Below are positions 41,467 through 54,100 of a stretch of 64,000 nucleotides of DNA, in pieces. Source of the DNA: Methanocatella intestini. GTDB taxonomy: Archaea; Methanobacteriota; Methanobacteria; Methanobacteriales; Methanobacteriaceae. Location of the stretch: NCBI RefSeq assembly GCF_002252585.1, contig NZ_NQLD01000003.1; one strand, 5' to 3'. Below the pieces are notes generated by a model that did not search any database, was not told the origin of the DNA, and saw only the letters and a list, made by a program, of their open reading frames with translations. Within the stretch, counting starts at the first letter, position 1. Each line of letters opens with the position of its first letter. Both the position numbers and the translations under genes were made by a program.

Positions 41467-42963
41467 ATGGCGAAAACGAAAGATAAAAACGAATGGGGAA
41501 GTAACCTGTCATTTCTGTTGGCTATGATAGGTTCGGCAGTTGGACTTGGAAATATTTGGCGATATCCTTATGTTTTGTACAGTAATGGTGGTGGAGCATT
41601 TTTCATACCGTATATTGTTGCAATTTTGATTATGGGGATTCCCTTTTTAATTTTGGAATATGGTGTGGGATATAATTTCAAATCTTCTTTTCCAAAAGCG
41701 GTTAAAAGCATTTCAAATAAATGGGAGTATTTAGGTTGGTTTTTACCAGTAGCTGTTTTCATGATTCTTATTTATTATTCAGCTATTCTTGGTTGGGACG
41801 GATTTTATGTAATTATCTCAGCATTTAAAGGCTGGGGAGCTGATCCAAATGCCTATTTCACAGGCAGTTTCCTTCAGGCAAATGATACTTTAGGAGGTCT
41901 TGGTACTTTTGTGCCTTTTGTAGCTATTGCAATGCTTGTAGGATGGGTTATAATGTGGGTTATTTCCCATACTGACTTGGAAAAAGGTTTAGGTAGGGTT
42001 TCTAAAGTTTTAGTACCTTTATTATTTGCTATAATGATTTTTATTGTACTTTTCTCTTTAACATTACCTGGTGCAGGTATTGGACTTGCAGAGCTGTACA
42101 ATCCTGACTGGAGTTTGTTGCTTAACTTCAATATTTGGATGGCTGCATTTGGTCAGATGATATTTTCATTAAGTTTAGGTATGTCTATTGCATTTACCTA
42201 TGCAAGCTATACCAAGGATGATTCAGATTTGGTTTCCAATGCATTGTGGGTAACTGTAGCTAACTGCGGTTTTGAAAACTTTGCAGCTATTGGTGTGTTT
42301 TCAATTCTCGGATATATGTCACTTCAAAGCGGTGTGGCAGTGCCTGATTTGGTAACTCAGGGAACTGGATTGGTATTTATTGTATATCCTACTGTATTTA
42401 ATGTACTTGGAGATTGGGCTTCTGTAATTGGACCGTTATTCTTCTTTACAGTATATTTGGCCGGTCTGACAAGTATTTTATCAACAATTGAACCTTTATC
42501 ATTTTCCATCCAAAACAAATTTGGCTGGTCACGTAATAAAACCATGACTGTTTTATGTGTCTTCGGTGCAGCGGTTTCAATGATTTATGCAACGGCTATG
42601 GGTTCATATATTCTGGGAATAGCCGATACATTTGTTAATCAGATAGCTATTTTAATTGGTGTTATATTTGAATGTATTGTATTTGCTTGGATATTTAAAG
42701 CAGAAAACATTATTCCTAAACTTAATGCAAAAAGCAAATCAATTAAATTAGGTAAATGGTGGCTTGTTGTAGTTAAATATGTATTGCCGATTTTCATTGC
42801 AATTGTATGGGTTGGAGGAATTTTAGAAGTTATCTCCTCAGGATCCATGTTGGAATTGGCTATTCTGGTTATTTTAACTGTAATTTTACTTGGTGCCACA
42901 TTTATATTTACTAAACTGCCTGCAAAATCCGGCGAATGGGATGAAGTCAAACAGAGACTTTAA
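41467..42963 (+). CDS. SNF-family sodium-dependent transporter (tandem copy 1)
   Basis: A 498-residue neurotransmitter:sodium symporter family protein with about 12 transmembrane helices. It opens with NEWGSNLSFLLAMIGSAVGL and GNIWRYPYVLYSNGGGAF, the family helix-1 motif with sodium and substrate contacts, and has ANCGFENFAAIGVFSILGYM and SFGQM-like GQMIFSLSLG blocks. Bacterial and archaeal members such as LeuT and MhsT import amino acids, often hydrophobic or aromatic. It ends EWDEVKQRL, like its neighbour. Confidence 0.93.
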   Translation: MAKTKDKNEWGSNLSFLLAMIGSAVGLGNIWRYPYVLYSNGGGAFFIPYIVAILIMGIPFLILEYGVGYNFKSSFPKAVKSISNKWEYLGWFLPVAVFMILIYYSAILGWDGFYVIISAFKGWGADPNAYFTGSFLQANDTLGGLGTFVPFVAIAMLVGWVIMWVISHTDLEKGLGRVSKVLVPLLFAIMIFIVLFSLTLPGAGIGLAELYNPDWSLLLNFNIWMAAFGQMIFSLSLGMSIAFTYASYTKDDSDLVSNALWVTVANCGFENFAAIGVFSILGYMSLQSGVAVPDLVTQGTGLVFIVYPTVFNVLGDWASVIGPLFFFTVYLAGLTSILSTIEPLSFSIQNKFGWSRNKTMTVLCVFGAAVSMIYATAMGSYILGIADTFVNQIAILIGVIFECIVFAWIFKAENIIPKLNAKSKSIKLGKWWLVVVKYVLPIFIAIVWVGGILEVISSGSMLELAILVILTVILLGATFIFTKLPAKSGEWDEVKQRL

Positions 42964-42994
42964 TCCTATTTTAATTTTTTATTGAAGTGATATT

Positions 42995-44485
42995 ATGGCA
43001 AATGAAAAAAATGAATGGGGAAGCAATATCTCATTTCTGCTGGCTATGATAGGTTCTGCAGTTGGACTTGGTAATATCTGGAGATTTCCTTATGTTCTCT
43101 ATAGCAATGGTGGAGGAGCATTTTACATTCCATATATTACAGCAGTACTGATTTTAGGTATTCCATTTCTGATTTTGGAATATGGTGTAGGATATAATTT
43201 CAAATCTTCTTTTCCAAAGGCAATTAGAAGCATTTCAAAGAAATGGGAATATTTAGGCTGGTTTTTACCGGTAGCTATTTTTATGATTCTGGTTTATTAT
43301 ATTTCCATTCTCGGATGGGACGGATTTTATGTAATTATCTCTGCATTTAAGGGATGGGGAGCAGATCCCAACAATTACTTTACAAATACCTTTTTGCAAT
43401 CAACAGAATCTGTCAGCGGTATTGCAACTGTTGTGCCGGTAATAGCTATATCAATTCTTGCAGGATGGTTTATATTGTGGTTTATTTCACACAGAAACCT
43501 GGAAGACGGAATAGGCAGGGTTTCAAAAGCACTGGTGCCATTGTTATTTATCATAATGATTGGTATCGTAATATTTTCATTGACATTACCTGGAGCAGGT
43601 ATCGGACTTTCACAGCTCTTTAATCCTGACTGGAGTTTGCTTGCTGATTTTAATATTTGGATGGCTGCATTTGGTCAGATTATATTCTCCCTAAGTTTGG
43701 GAATGTGTATTGCATTTACCTATGCCAGCTATGCTCAGGATGACTCTGATCTGGTTTCAAATGTTTTGTATGTTGCAGTGGCAAACTGCGGTTTTGAAAA
43801 CTTTGCAGCTATTGGTGTGTTTTCAATTCTCGGATATATGTCACTTCAAAGCGGTGTGGCAGTACCTGATTTGGTAACTCAGGGGACAGGTTTGGTATTT
43901 ATTGTATATCCTGAAGTATTTAATGTGCTTGGTGGTATAGCTAATATTATCGGACCGTTATTCTTCTTTACAGTATATTTGGCTGGTATAACAAGTGTTT
44001 TAGCATTGCTTGAACCGGTATCTGTATCTATTCAAAATAAGTTTGGCTGGTCACGTAATAAAACAGTAACTGTTTTATGTATTATTGGCGGAGCCTGTTC
44101 AATGATTTATGCAACAGCTATGGGTTCATATATTCTGGGAATAGCTGATACATTTTTAAATCAGATAGCTCTGCTGATTGGGGTTATATGTGAATGTATA
44201 TTGTTTGCATGGATATTTGATGCAGGTAAAATCATTCCATCACTTAATAAAAATAGTAAAACCTTAAAAATTGGTAAATGGTGGATAGTTGCAATTAAAT
44301 ATATCATTCCGATTGTTTTAGGATTTGTATGGATTGGTGGGTTGTTTGGAGTTATATCTTCAGGTTCAATTGTAGAATTAAGTATTTTAGCTATTTTAGC
44401 TATTCTTTTAGTTAGTTTCACTATTATACTTAAGAAATTACCTGCAAAATCCAAAGATTGGGATGAAACACAGCAAAGACTTTAA
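42995..44485 (+). CDS. SNF-family sodium-dependent transporter (tandem copy 2)
   Basis: The 496-residue paralogue lies 31 nt downstream, with an AAGTGAT ribosome binding site and the same helix-1 motif GNIWRFPYVLYSNGGGAF. Protein identity is high throughout. Nucleotides around ANCGFENFAAIGVFSILGYM to GTGLVFIVYP are almost identical to copy 1, while flanking parts differ more, as expected after gene conversion. The two may form a pair with different substrates or one heteromeric system. Confidence 0.93.
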   Translation: MANEKNEWGSNISFLLAMIGSAVGLGNIWRFPYVLYSNGGGAFYIPYITAVLILGIPFLILEYGVGYNFKSSFPKAIRSISKKWEYLGWFLPVAIFMILVYYISILGWDGFYVIISAFKGWGADPNNYFTNTFLQSTESVSGIATVVPVIAISILAGWFILWFISHRNLEDGIGRVSKALVPLLFIIMIGIVIFSLTLPGAGIGLSQLFNPDWSLLADFNIWMAAFGQIIFSLSLGMCIAFTYASYAQDDSDLVSNVLYVAVANCGFENFAAIGVFSILGYMSLQSGVAVPDLVTQGTGLVFIVYPEVFNVLGGIANIIGPLFFFTVYLAGITSVLALLEPVSVSIQNKFGWSRNKTVTVLCIIGGACSMIYATAMGSYILGIADTFLNQIALLIGVICECILFAWIFDAGKIIPSLNKNSKTLKIGKWWIVAIKYIIPIVLGFVWIGGLFGVISSGSIVELSILAILAILLVSFTIILKKLPAKSKDWDETQQRL

Positions 44486-44700
44486 TGTCTTTTTCTTTTT
44501 ATTTTATTTTTTTAAACTTCCTGTTTTATAAATTAAAGAGTTATTTTTTAACTTTATATAATTTTTAATAATTAATAATTCTAATTTTTTAAAATTAACT
44601 AATTAAGCTTTGTTTTATAAGTTATTGGAAGTGGATTATTATTTTGGTATTTTAAACTTCTATATTTTCCTATTTTGTATAAATTGAATGAATAGCTAAA

Positions 44701-44716
44701 ATGTCAATTTTGACAT
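44701..44716. promoter_or_regulatory. Palindromic operator-like site
   Basis: ATGTCAA and TTGACAT form a perfect 7-bp dyad with a 2-nt spacer, about 160 nt before a small ORF with a good ribosome binding site. It is typical of a dimeric regulator site. The regulator is unknown. Confidence 0.4.
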
Positions 44717-44878
44717 GTAAAATAATGAACATTAATTAAAATTATCTTTAATTTTTGTACAGTTAACTATAAATAAAACAAAGTCATTAAATAATTATTG
44801 TGAAATTATGATAGTGATTTTACTGGAGTTTCACAAAAATCTAAACATTTAAAAAATCTATTATTGGAGGCAAATTCA

Positions 44879-44947
44879 ATGGATGTAGAATTTGAATTTA
44901 GCTTTGAAGAGGATGGATTTATGATTTATGTTAAACAAATCAATTAA
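44879..44947 (+). CDS. Possible 22-residue small protein
   Basis: An ATG 8 nt after GGAGG opens a 22-codon frame with acidic content (MDVEFEFSFEEDG start) ended by TAA. A hairpin-T terminator follows at 45013 and a dyad lies upstream at 44701, so it looks like a complete small transcription unit. No family; it could also be a leader or an RNA. Other parts of 44486-45179 are AT-rich with the adhesin promoter near the right end. Confidence 0.35.
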   Translation: MDVEFEFSFEEDGFMIYVKQIN

Positions 44948-45012
44948 TTAATTTACTGGCTGTTTAAAATAATTAAATATCAAATTCACCTGTTGTGTTT
45001 AGTTATATGATG

Positions 45013-45049
45013 ATGGTAATATGTTTACCATTATTATCTTTCTCTTATT
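45013..45049 (+). terminator. Hairpin-T terminator
   Basis: ATGGTAA (45013-45019) and TTACCAT (45025-45031) form a 7-bp stem with a 5-nt loop, followed by a T-rich run. It closes the small ORF unit and insulates the adhesin gene. Confidence 0.45.
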
Positions 45050-45103
45050 TTTCTTTTTTGTGCTGTTTAAAAAATTTATTTTTCAGGTTAATAAAATATA
45101 GAA

Positions 45104-45133
45104 GTTATATATATCTTAAAAGACATATATAAT
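45104..45133 (+). promoter_or_regulatory. TATA-box candidates of the giant adhesin gene
   Basis: TTATATATAT (about 45105) and CATATATAAT (about 45124) lie 50-75 nt before the ATG at 45180, with TTGGTG as a weak ribosome binding site close to the start. Which one is used cannot be told. Confidence 0.35.
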
Positions 45134-45179
45134 TGTATAATTTTAGATTTATTGTTTAAATTAGTATATTGGTGTTAAA

Positions 45180-48100
45180 ATGAATTTTTTAAAAGTATTA
45201 GTAATAGCTAGTCTATTATTCATCTTTTGTGGTTCAGTTTATGGTGTTAATGAAGCAGATTCTTTAGATATTCAGGGAGTGGATGTTGATGGGAATTCAG
45301 ATACAGTTATTGTTGAAAATGCTAATTTAACTTACGATAAACTTATCATAAATGATAATGGTGAAGAAGTCGTTATTGGAGATAATTCTATTTGGGATAT
45401 TCCAATTAAAGAAGGTCCTATTGTAGAAAATGATAATACCTCTGTTCCAGATATTAGTTTAAAAGACGAAAATGGTAATGCCATGTCTTTTAATAATCCT
45501 GCAGATGTATTTATCAATGAATCCTTTAACTTCCAAATGGTATTTAAGAATTTAGGAGATGCTACTGGATTTCAGCCTTATGTTCAGCTAATAGCTCCTG
45601 AAGATTTAACACAATTTACCGTTTCATTTTCTAATAGAAATATAGTTCCGATAAAAGTTGGAGTATTTGATGAAAGTACTTATAATAATGCAACAGGTTT
45701 ATATACATTAATTGATCCATTTACTAAAAAAGAAGTACATGGTCCTGTAAACAGTACTTTTTATATTCTTCAGTATCCTTTAGGTAGTTTCCCAGTTGAT
45801 GCTCCTGATGCTGTTTTAAATGTTACTTCAAGTATTGGGGATTTGGAGATAGGAAAATTACTTAATTTCACTGTTACTCCTGTATTTAGATATGGGAACG
45901 GTCATATTGATGATCCGGTGAATTATCCTCCAATTTATGGAGAAACTGTCACAGGCTGGGTAAATCCGGTTGTTGTTAAAATAGATAAAGATTCAAACCT
46001 TCATGAAGATGAAACTGCTACAGGTTCAAATTTCCCATTTGAGTATTATGTAAATATTAACATAGCTAATGGTGCAAAAATTGAAAATATCACTATTGCA
46101 GATGTACTTTCATCTAATATAATGTATTTGGGCAGTCTGGTTTTATATGACTCCAAAGGAAAAATCATAGATTCCAGTTTATATACTGTTGAAAAACCTG
46201 ACGGTAATAAAACTGGCGGAAAAATAATTTTAAAATTAAAAGAAGCTACTGGAGATTTAAGTGGTACAAGTCTTAGTTTAAGGTATAAAGCATATGCTCC
46301 GGAATTTGATAATAGTACAGATGATAATATAACCATTATTGATTCTGAAACTGGTGTAAGTACTGTTGCTAAAAATACTGTAAATATGGATTATACTTAT
46401 GATAATAATACTTATGATGTATCTGATAGTTATAATGTATATTTAAAATCATTAGCTACTCAAAAATATGCAGAAATTTTAAGCACACCTATTGATGGAA
46501 CATATACTGTTGTTCCTCATAATTCAATTAATTATAAAGTTGATTTTGAGATTTCTGATTACTTTGCTTTTGATAATTTAGTAATTTATGATAAATTTGA
46601 CACTCATAAAGTAGGTTCAGCTCAAAAGTTCTTAACTGAGAATAAACCTGTTTTATCAGTTTATGGAAAAACATATGAATTAAATGAAAGTTATTACAAT
46701 GTTGTTTCTTTAGGAAGCATTGATAAATCAGTTACATTTTACATTTCAAAATTCCTGAAAGATAACAATATAAGTACAAGCTTAACAGGCGGATATTATA
46801 CAAACAGAAGTATTAATGAAGGTGCAATGGTAGGATCTTTGAATTTTGCTACAAAAGTTATTATTTATTATTCAAACGGATCTTCTGTTGTATCAAATGA
46901 TTTAGTTATTAATCATATTAAAACATCAGCTGATGTTTTAAATACAACCAATACGGTTTCTGATAGCAGTTATACACAATTAAAAGTTCCAAGTGTCACA
47001 CTTAAGAAAGATATTGTTGCAGTTAATGGTGAAATCATAAGTCCTGCTGATTTTTATAAAGTTTATCCTGGTCAGAACATAACTTTTGCATTGGATATTT
47101 ATTTCCCTACAGGTTCTGTACATGATTTTGCTGTTACTGATTATTTACCAATTCCATTATTTAACTTAAAAGGATTTAATTTAGTTAATTCTACTACTGG
47201 AGTAATTCCTGAAGGTGGATACTGGGCTTATGCAAACAATAGTGGATTTTTATATGATGAAAACACCGGCAAAGTTATTATTCCTAAAATTAATATAGAT
47301 AATTTCAATAATGCAATTTCATTTAGTTTTGGAAATACTTTGGATAACCTGGCTAATCCGGTGAATGTTAAATTATGGCTGACAGTTCAGGTATCCTCAG
47401 AACCTATGGCGGATCAGCTTAATTTAGCTAATCTTGCTGAAATGAAATTTAAAGATTCTGTTGATGTAATATATGCAAGTTCAAATATTGTACTGATGCT
47501 TACTAATGAACCTGAATTGGAAATTACAAAGCATGTAAATGATACAAAAATTTTAGAAAATATTGAAAATGCAACTGATGTTAAATATAATATAACTATA
47601 ACTAACACAGGTCATTCTACTGCTTATGATATAATTGTAGCTGATGATTTTGTTAACAAAACAACTTCAAATGGAATTACAAAAGCAGATGTCAAAGCTG
47701 TTAGTTTAGTTTACTCAAATGGAACTGTTGTTGATATTACTGCATTTAAAGATGACTTATTTACAAAAGGATATATGATATCTCAATTAGCTCAAAACAC
47801 TTCTTGCAGTATTATATATACTGTCAGGTTTAGTGAATATTTAATCCCAAAGGAAAGTATTGTTAACAATGTATGGATTACAAACTTTGCAGCATATCCT
47901 AATAGTACAAACTTTGCAAATAACAAAGATAAGTATAGGGATAATGCAACTATTATAGCTAAAGGATTAGAAATTACAAAAGACTTCATTGGATCTAATG
48001 TTACTGACAATACTAATATGCTATTTGTTGGTGAAATAGGTATTTATAGAATAACCGTAAACTTCCCAGACTTAAGGATTCCAAACTTAGTTATTAAAGA

Positions 48101-51100
48101 TACTTCATATGGAATTAAGTATACTAACTTTACAATAACTACTAGTGAGGGTGTGGTTGTTCCTGAATATGCATATACAGTAACTTATACTCCAAGTACT
48201 ACTCATCCTGAAAAAAGTTATTTAACCATTAACTTTAATGGTGATATTATACCAGATTATACTAAAAATAATCAATTAATTATTAATGCATATTATACTG
48301 TTGTTAATAATGAAAATGTTATTCCGATTGGTGCAGATAGTGCAACAACTAGTAACTATGCAAGTATTACTTGGACAAATAATACATTAACTTCTAACAC
48401 TGTTTATGTTAATGTATATCAACCTAAAATAGACATAAGTAAAATATTTGAACCTAATATAGTTCAAGGTAATGATGAAGCTAGTTTCACAATTACTATA
48501 ACTAACACTGGTAAAGGTACTGCTCATAATACTACTATTACAGATGATTTAACAGAATTTATCAAAACCTTTGTAAATAGTAGAAGTGATATAGGTGTAA
48601 CTATACTAAAAGGCAATGAAACAGGTAAAATTATTTTCAGTTGGAATAATGATATAGCTACATTAAATGTTGGTGAACTTTTAGCTGGCCAAAGTGTTAG
48701 TGTTAAATTCACATTTGATGTAAAAAGTGATGTTGTTATTGGAAAAGAATTTAAAAATATAGCTAAAGTAGATTATTATTCTATTTTCAATGAGACTAAA
48801 TTTGATGAAAAAAGAAATTATTCCAGCCAGGCAAGCAGTACTTTACATACTTATGATGCTAAGGTAAATAAAACAGTATTTAACACTACTATTGTAAATG
48901 GTAAAGATAAGGTAACTATTGGGGAAAATGTAACTTATAATATAACTGCAATATTGCCTGTTGGAAAATACGACATTTTAAAAGTTACTGATACTCTTCC
49001 AGAGGGTTTAAAATACATTGATGGTTCAATTGTAGTTTACAAAGGAAATACTCAAAATAAAGCTATTGAAGGTAAGGATTATACTGTAACTGTAAATGGA
49101 AATATTGTGGAATTAACATTTGCTTCTGAATTTGCAGATGAAATTATTAAAGAATATGGCGGTCAATTCCATGCATTTTTAAATGCTACTGTTTTGAATG
49201 TTAACAATAACAAAGCAGGTGCTGTTAAAACTAATAAAGCAGTACTTACTTGGAATGATCATGAATCTGTATCTAATGCAGCTGTTAGTGTTGTTGAACC
49301 GGTCATAGATATTACTAAAAACTTCAATGTAGATAATGTTATTGGTGGAGATGTACTATACTTTGATATTACTGTAACTAACAATGGTCAGTCCCCATTA
49401 TTTAATGTAACACTTAGTGATGATTTAAGTGATCTGATTAACAAGTTTGTCAGTGGCAGTGTCAATGTTACATCTGGTGGTGTTATTGTAACTCCAACAT
49501 GGGATAACAATATTGTAAGCATAAATATTGCTGAACTTGGTATAGGCAAATCATTAACTTATAGATTTACATTTAAAGTAAGGGAAGATGTAGTCATAGG
49601 CAGTACTTATACTAACATAGCTAATGTTATCGGTTACTCTGCACTTTCTAATGGTAGAAATTATACTGATACTGCAAAAGACAGTTTCACTACTGAACTT
49701 CCTGCAATTACTAAATGGGTTGTTGATTCATCTATTGATAATGGTAGGGATAATGTAACTATCGGTGAAAAGGTAATTTATGGTGTTAATGTAACTTTGC
49801 CTGTTGGTAATTATACTAAATTGGTGATTAAGGATACTTTGCCTCAGGGATTTGAGTATATTGGTGCAGATGCATTTTATGCAAATGGTACAAAATTAGT
49901 AAATGGCAAAGATTGGACTGTAAATGTAAATAATTATGATATAACTATTACAGTCAATAATGTTCATTCTAGTGATTTTGCAAATGGTATTTTATCTATT
50001 AATTTAACTGCCAGACCTACAATATTTGATCCGTCCAATAAGGCAGGTGCTGTAAAAGTCAATAATGTGGAATTGTTCTTAAATGATAAGACTATGGGTA
50101 AGTCTAGTGCAAAGGTTACAATTGTAGAACCTACAGCAGACATTACTAAAAAATTCAATGTAACTGAAGTTGAAGGTTTAGATCATGTTTCATTTGATGT
50201 AATTGTTAAAAACAACGGTAAAACTCCATTATTTAATGTAACTATCTTTGATGGGTTAGATGACTTTGATTTATTTATTGGTCAGACACCGGGTGAAGAT
50301 AATGTGGTTATTAAAGTAACTGATGCTGATGGAAATCCAATTGATGCTAAAATCAAATGGATTGGTTCTCATGTTGAAATTGATGTGGCTCAGTTAAATC
50401 CTGGAGATATAATTCATGCAAAATATTCATTTGTTATAAGGTCAGATATCCAAATTGGAAGTCAATATGTAAATATGGCTAATGTTGTCGGATATTCCGC
50501 ACCTGATCACGGTAGAAATTACTATAATTATGATGAAGACACTTTAAAAACTAAACTTCCTGTAATTACTAAATGGGTTGTTGATTCATCTATTGATAAT
50601 GGTAGGGATAATGTAACTATCGGTGAAAAGGTAATTTATGGTGTTAATGTATCTTTGCCTGTTGGTAATTATACTAAATTGGTGATTAAGGATACTTTGC
50701 CTCAGGGATTTGAGTATATTGGTGCAGATGCATTTTATGCAAATGGTACAAAATTAGTAAATGGCAAAGATTGGACTGTAAATGTAAATAATTATGATAT
50801 AACTATTACAGTCAATAATGTTCATTCTAGTAGCTTTGCAAATGGTATTTTATCTATTAATTTAACTGCCAGACCTACAATATTTGATCCGTCCAATAAG
50901 GCAGGTGCTGTAAAAGTCAATAATGTGGAATTGTTCTTAAATGATAAGACTATGGGCAGGTCTAGTGCTAAGGTTACAATTGTGGAACCTACATTGGATA
51001 TTACTAAAAAATTCAATGTAACTGAAGTTGAAGGTTTAGATCATGTTTCATTTGATGTAATTGTTAAAAACAACGGTAAAACTCCATTATTTGAAGTGAC

Positions 51101-54100
51101 TATTATTGATGATTTGGAAGATCTTGCTTCATTTATTGGTCAAATACCGGGTGAAGATAATGTGGTTGTCAAAGTAACTGATGCTGATGGAAATTCAATT
51201 GATGCTAAAATCAAATGGATTGGTTCTCATGTTGAAATTGATGTGGCTCAATTAAATCCTGGAGATATAATTCATGCAAAATATTCATTTGTTATAAGGT
51301 CAGATATCCAAATTGGAAGTCAGTATGTAAATATGGCTTATGCTGTCGGATATTCCGCACCTGATCACGGTAGAATTTACTATAATGAAAGTAAAGATAC
51401 TTTAAAAACTAAAATGCCGACTATTACTAAATTAGTAATTGGAACCACACTTGGCAATAAAGACGGCAACATATTTACACCAACTATTGGTGAAAATGTA
51501 ACTTATCAAATTATGGTAAAGTTACCTAAAGGTAATTACACTAATTTGCAGGTTAAAGATATCCTTCCACAAGGATTTGAATATCTTGAAAATTCAGTTA
51601 TTTTATCAAATGGTACTTTAATCAGTGATGTCAGTGTAAATGGAAACCTTGTAACTATAAACTTTGGAAATACTACCTCTTACAAATATTCTGACAACAT
51701 TATATTTAATTTATCTGCTGTTGTCTTAAATGATCAATCTAACAAAGCACAATCTATTAAATCTAATAATGTTGAATTATATTTAAATGATAATAAAATA
51801 GATAATTCTAATGCACAAGTTAAAATAGCTGAACCTAATATAAGTGTTGTTAAAACATCAGATAAACAAAAATATGAATACTATGAAAATGCAACTTATT
51901 CAATTGTAATTACAAATAATGGAAATGGAATGGCATATAATATTACAATTAAAGATGTGCTGCCATTAGGTTTAAAATACTCTGGCATCAATTCAACTTC
52001 CAAATCAAATGGATGGGTTGTTAAATTCGATGAAAATACACGAACATTTACAATTACAGGTCTTAATTTAACTGTTGGTGACAAATTCACTTTTACATAT
52101 CAAGCTTCATTTGCTGAATGGGAGATAGATGGAGTAAAATACTCACCAATTGGCCAAAACTTTATAAACTCAGTTAATGTAGCTTATGTTTCAATTAATG
52201 GAACAAATCCAAATAATAGGACATACACTACTCAAACAACCAAAGAAGTTCATGTTACTGAAGCTGATCTTAGTGTAGTTAAAAACTGTAATAATGAAGT
52301 AGTTATAGCTGGTGAAGATATTTACTACACAATTATAATTACAAATAACGGACTAGATACTGCTCAAAATGTTAAATTAAATGAATATTATCATTCAGAA
52401 TATTTAACTAATTTAGAATACTCTTTAGATGGTAAAACTTGGAATGTTTACACTAATCCTATTGATTTAGGTAGTATCAATTCTAAAGCTTCTAAAACTG
52501 TCTATATTAGGGGATATTTAGATGGAAGTATTGTTGATGATACAATATTAAACAATACTGTCAGAGTCAACACAACCACTGGTGAATTAAAACTTGAGGA
52601 TAATGAAGCTACAAACATTAAAAATGTTACTACATTAGCTGAATTACATATTACTAAAATCAATATTACTGAAGCAATTGCTGGTAAAATTATTAAATAC
52701 GAAATAGTAATTACTAATAATGGACCTTCATATGCACGTGATATTATTTTAACAGATATTTATAATGATTCCGAATTAACTAATATGTTGTATTCTTTAG
52801 ATGGTCAATCATGGACTCGTTATGATGCTTCTATTAATATTGGAACATTAGCTAATGGTCAAAGTAAAACAATATTATTTGAAGGATTTATTAAAACAAC
52901 TATTCGTGGAAATATAGTAAATAAAGCTATTATTAACTCTACAACAAAATTAAGAGAAAACAGTACTTTAGAAGATGATGTTACTGTAAATGTTAAAGGA
53001 GACACTACATTAGATATCACAAAAGTAGTTAATACTGCTCTTGTAAATCCTGGAGATGTAATTAAATATACTGTTCAAATAACTGCTGGAGGATTGTCAG
53101 ATTCTTTAGATGTTATTTTAACTGATAAATTAAGTGAAATATTCTTTGATGTTAATAAGGCAACTTACTCTATAAATGGAATAGATAAAGGTGTTTGGAT
53201 AGGAAGTGTAAACTTAGGAACTCTTTCTTCTGGAACGACTGTTAATGTGGTAATTACAGTTCCAGTCAAAGCATATGTTGATGTTGGAAAATTAAACAGC
53301 ATTACAAACTTTGCATCTGTAATTAATTCAGATAACAAAACAGCTAATGATACAAACATTGTTCCAATTAATGTAATTGATTTAGCAATTAACAAAACAG
53401 CTAATCATCAAAATAAAACATATAATTATGGAGATAATGTTGAGTATGTTATTGAAATTATTAACAATGGTCCTGGAATAGCTACTAATATTATAGCTAC
53501 TGACAACTTACCGGAAGGATTGGAATTTATTAATGCTAATGTTCCTGGTGGATGGACTCTTAGTATATCCAATAATAAAATCACAATAAATGGTGAAAAA
53601 CTAGCTAATGGCGAAAAAGTTTTAATTACTCTTATAGCAAAAGCTGCAAAATCAAATGTAACTATTATAAACGATATTAAAGTTAATGGTACTGGATTTG
53701 ATTCAAACATCTCAAATAATAATGATTCTGAAACAGTTAAAGTAACTCCTTTAGTTGATTTGGCTATTACAAAAGTAGTTGATAATGCAAATCCATTATA
53801 TGGCTCAATAATAACTTACACAATCACTGTTGTTAATAATGGTCCTGATGCATCTACAGATGTTGTTGTTAAAGATATTTGGCCGGCAAATGGTTTAAAA
53901 TTCATAACATCAACAGGTACATATGATCCCGCTACTGGAATTTGGAATGTTGGTGAATTAGGTTCTAATGAAATAGCTACTCTTACAATTACTGCTGAAA
54001 CAATAGCTATTGGCAAATTTGAAAACAAAGTATCAGTTAATGGCACTGGTTATGACAGTAACCTTTCAAATAACAATGCAAGTGTTAATATAACTGTTCC

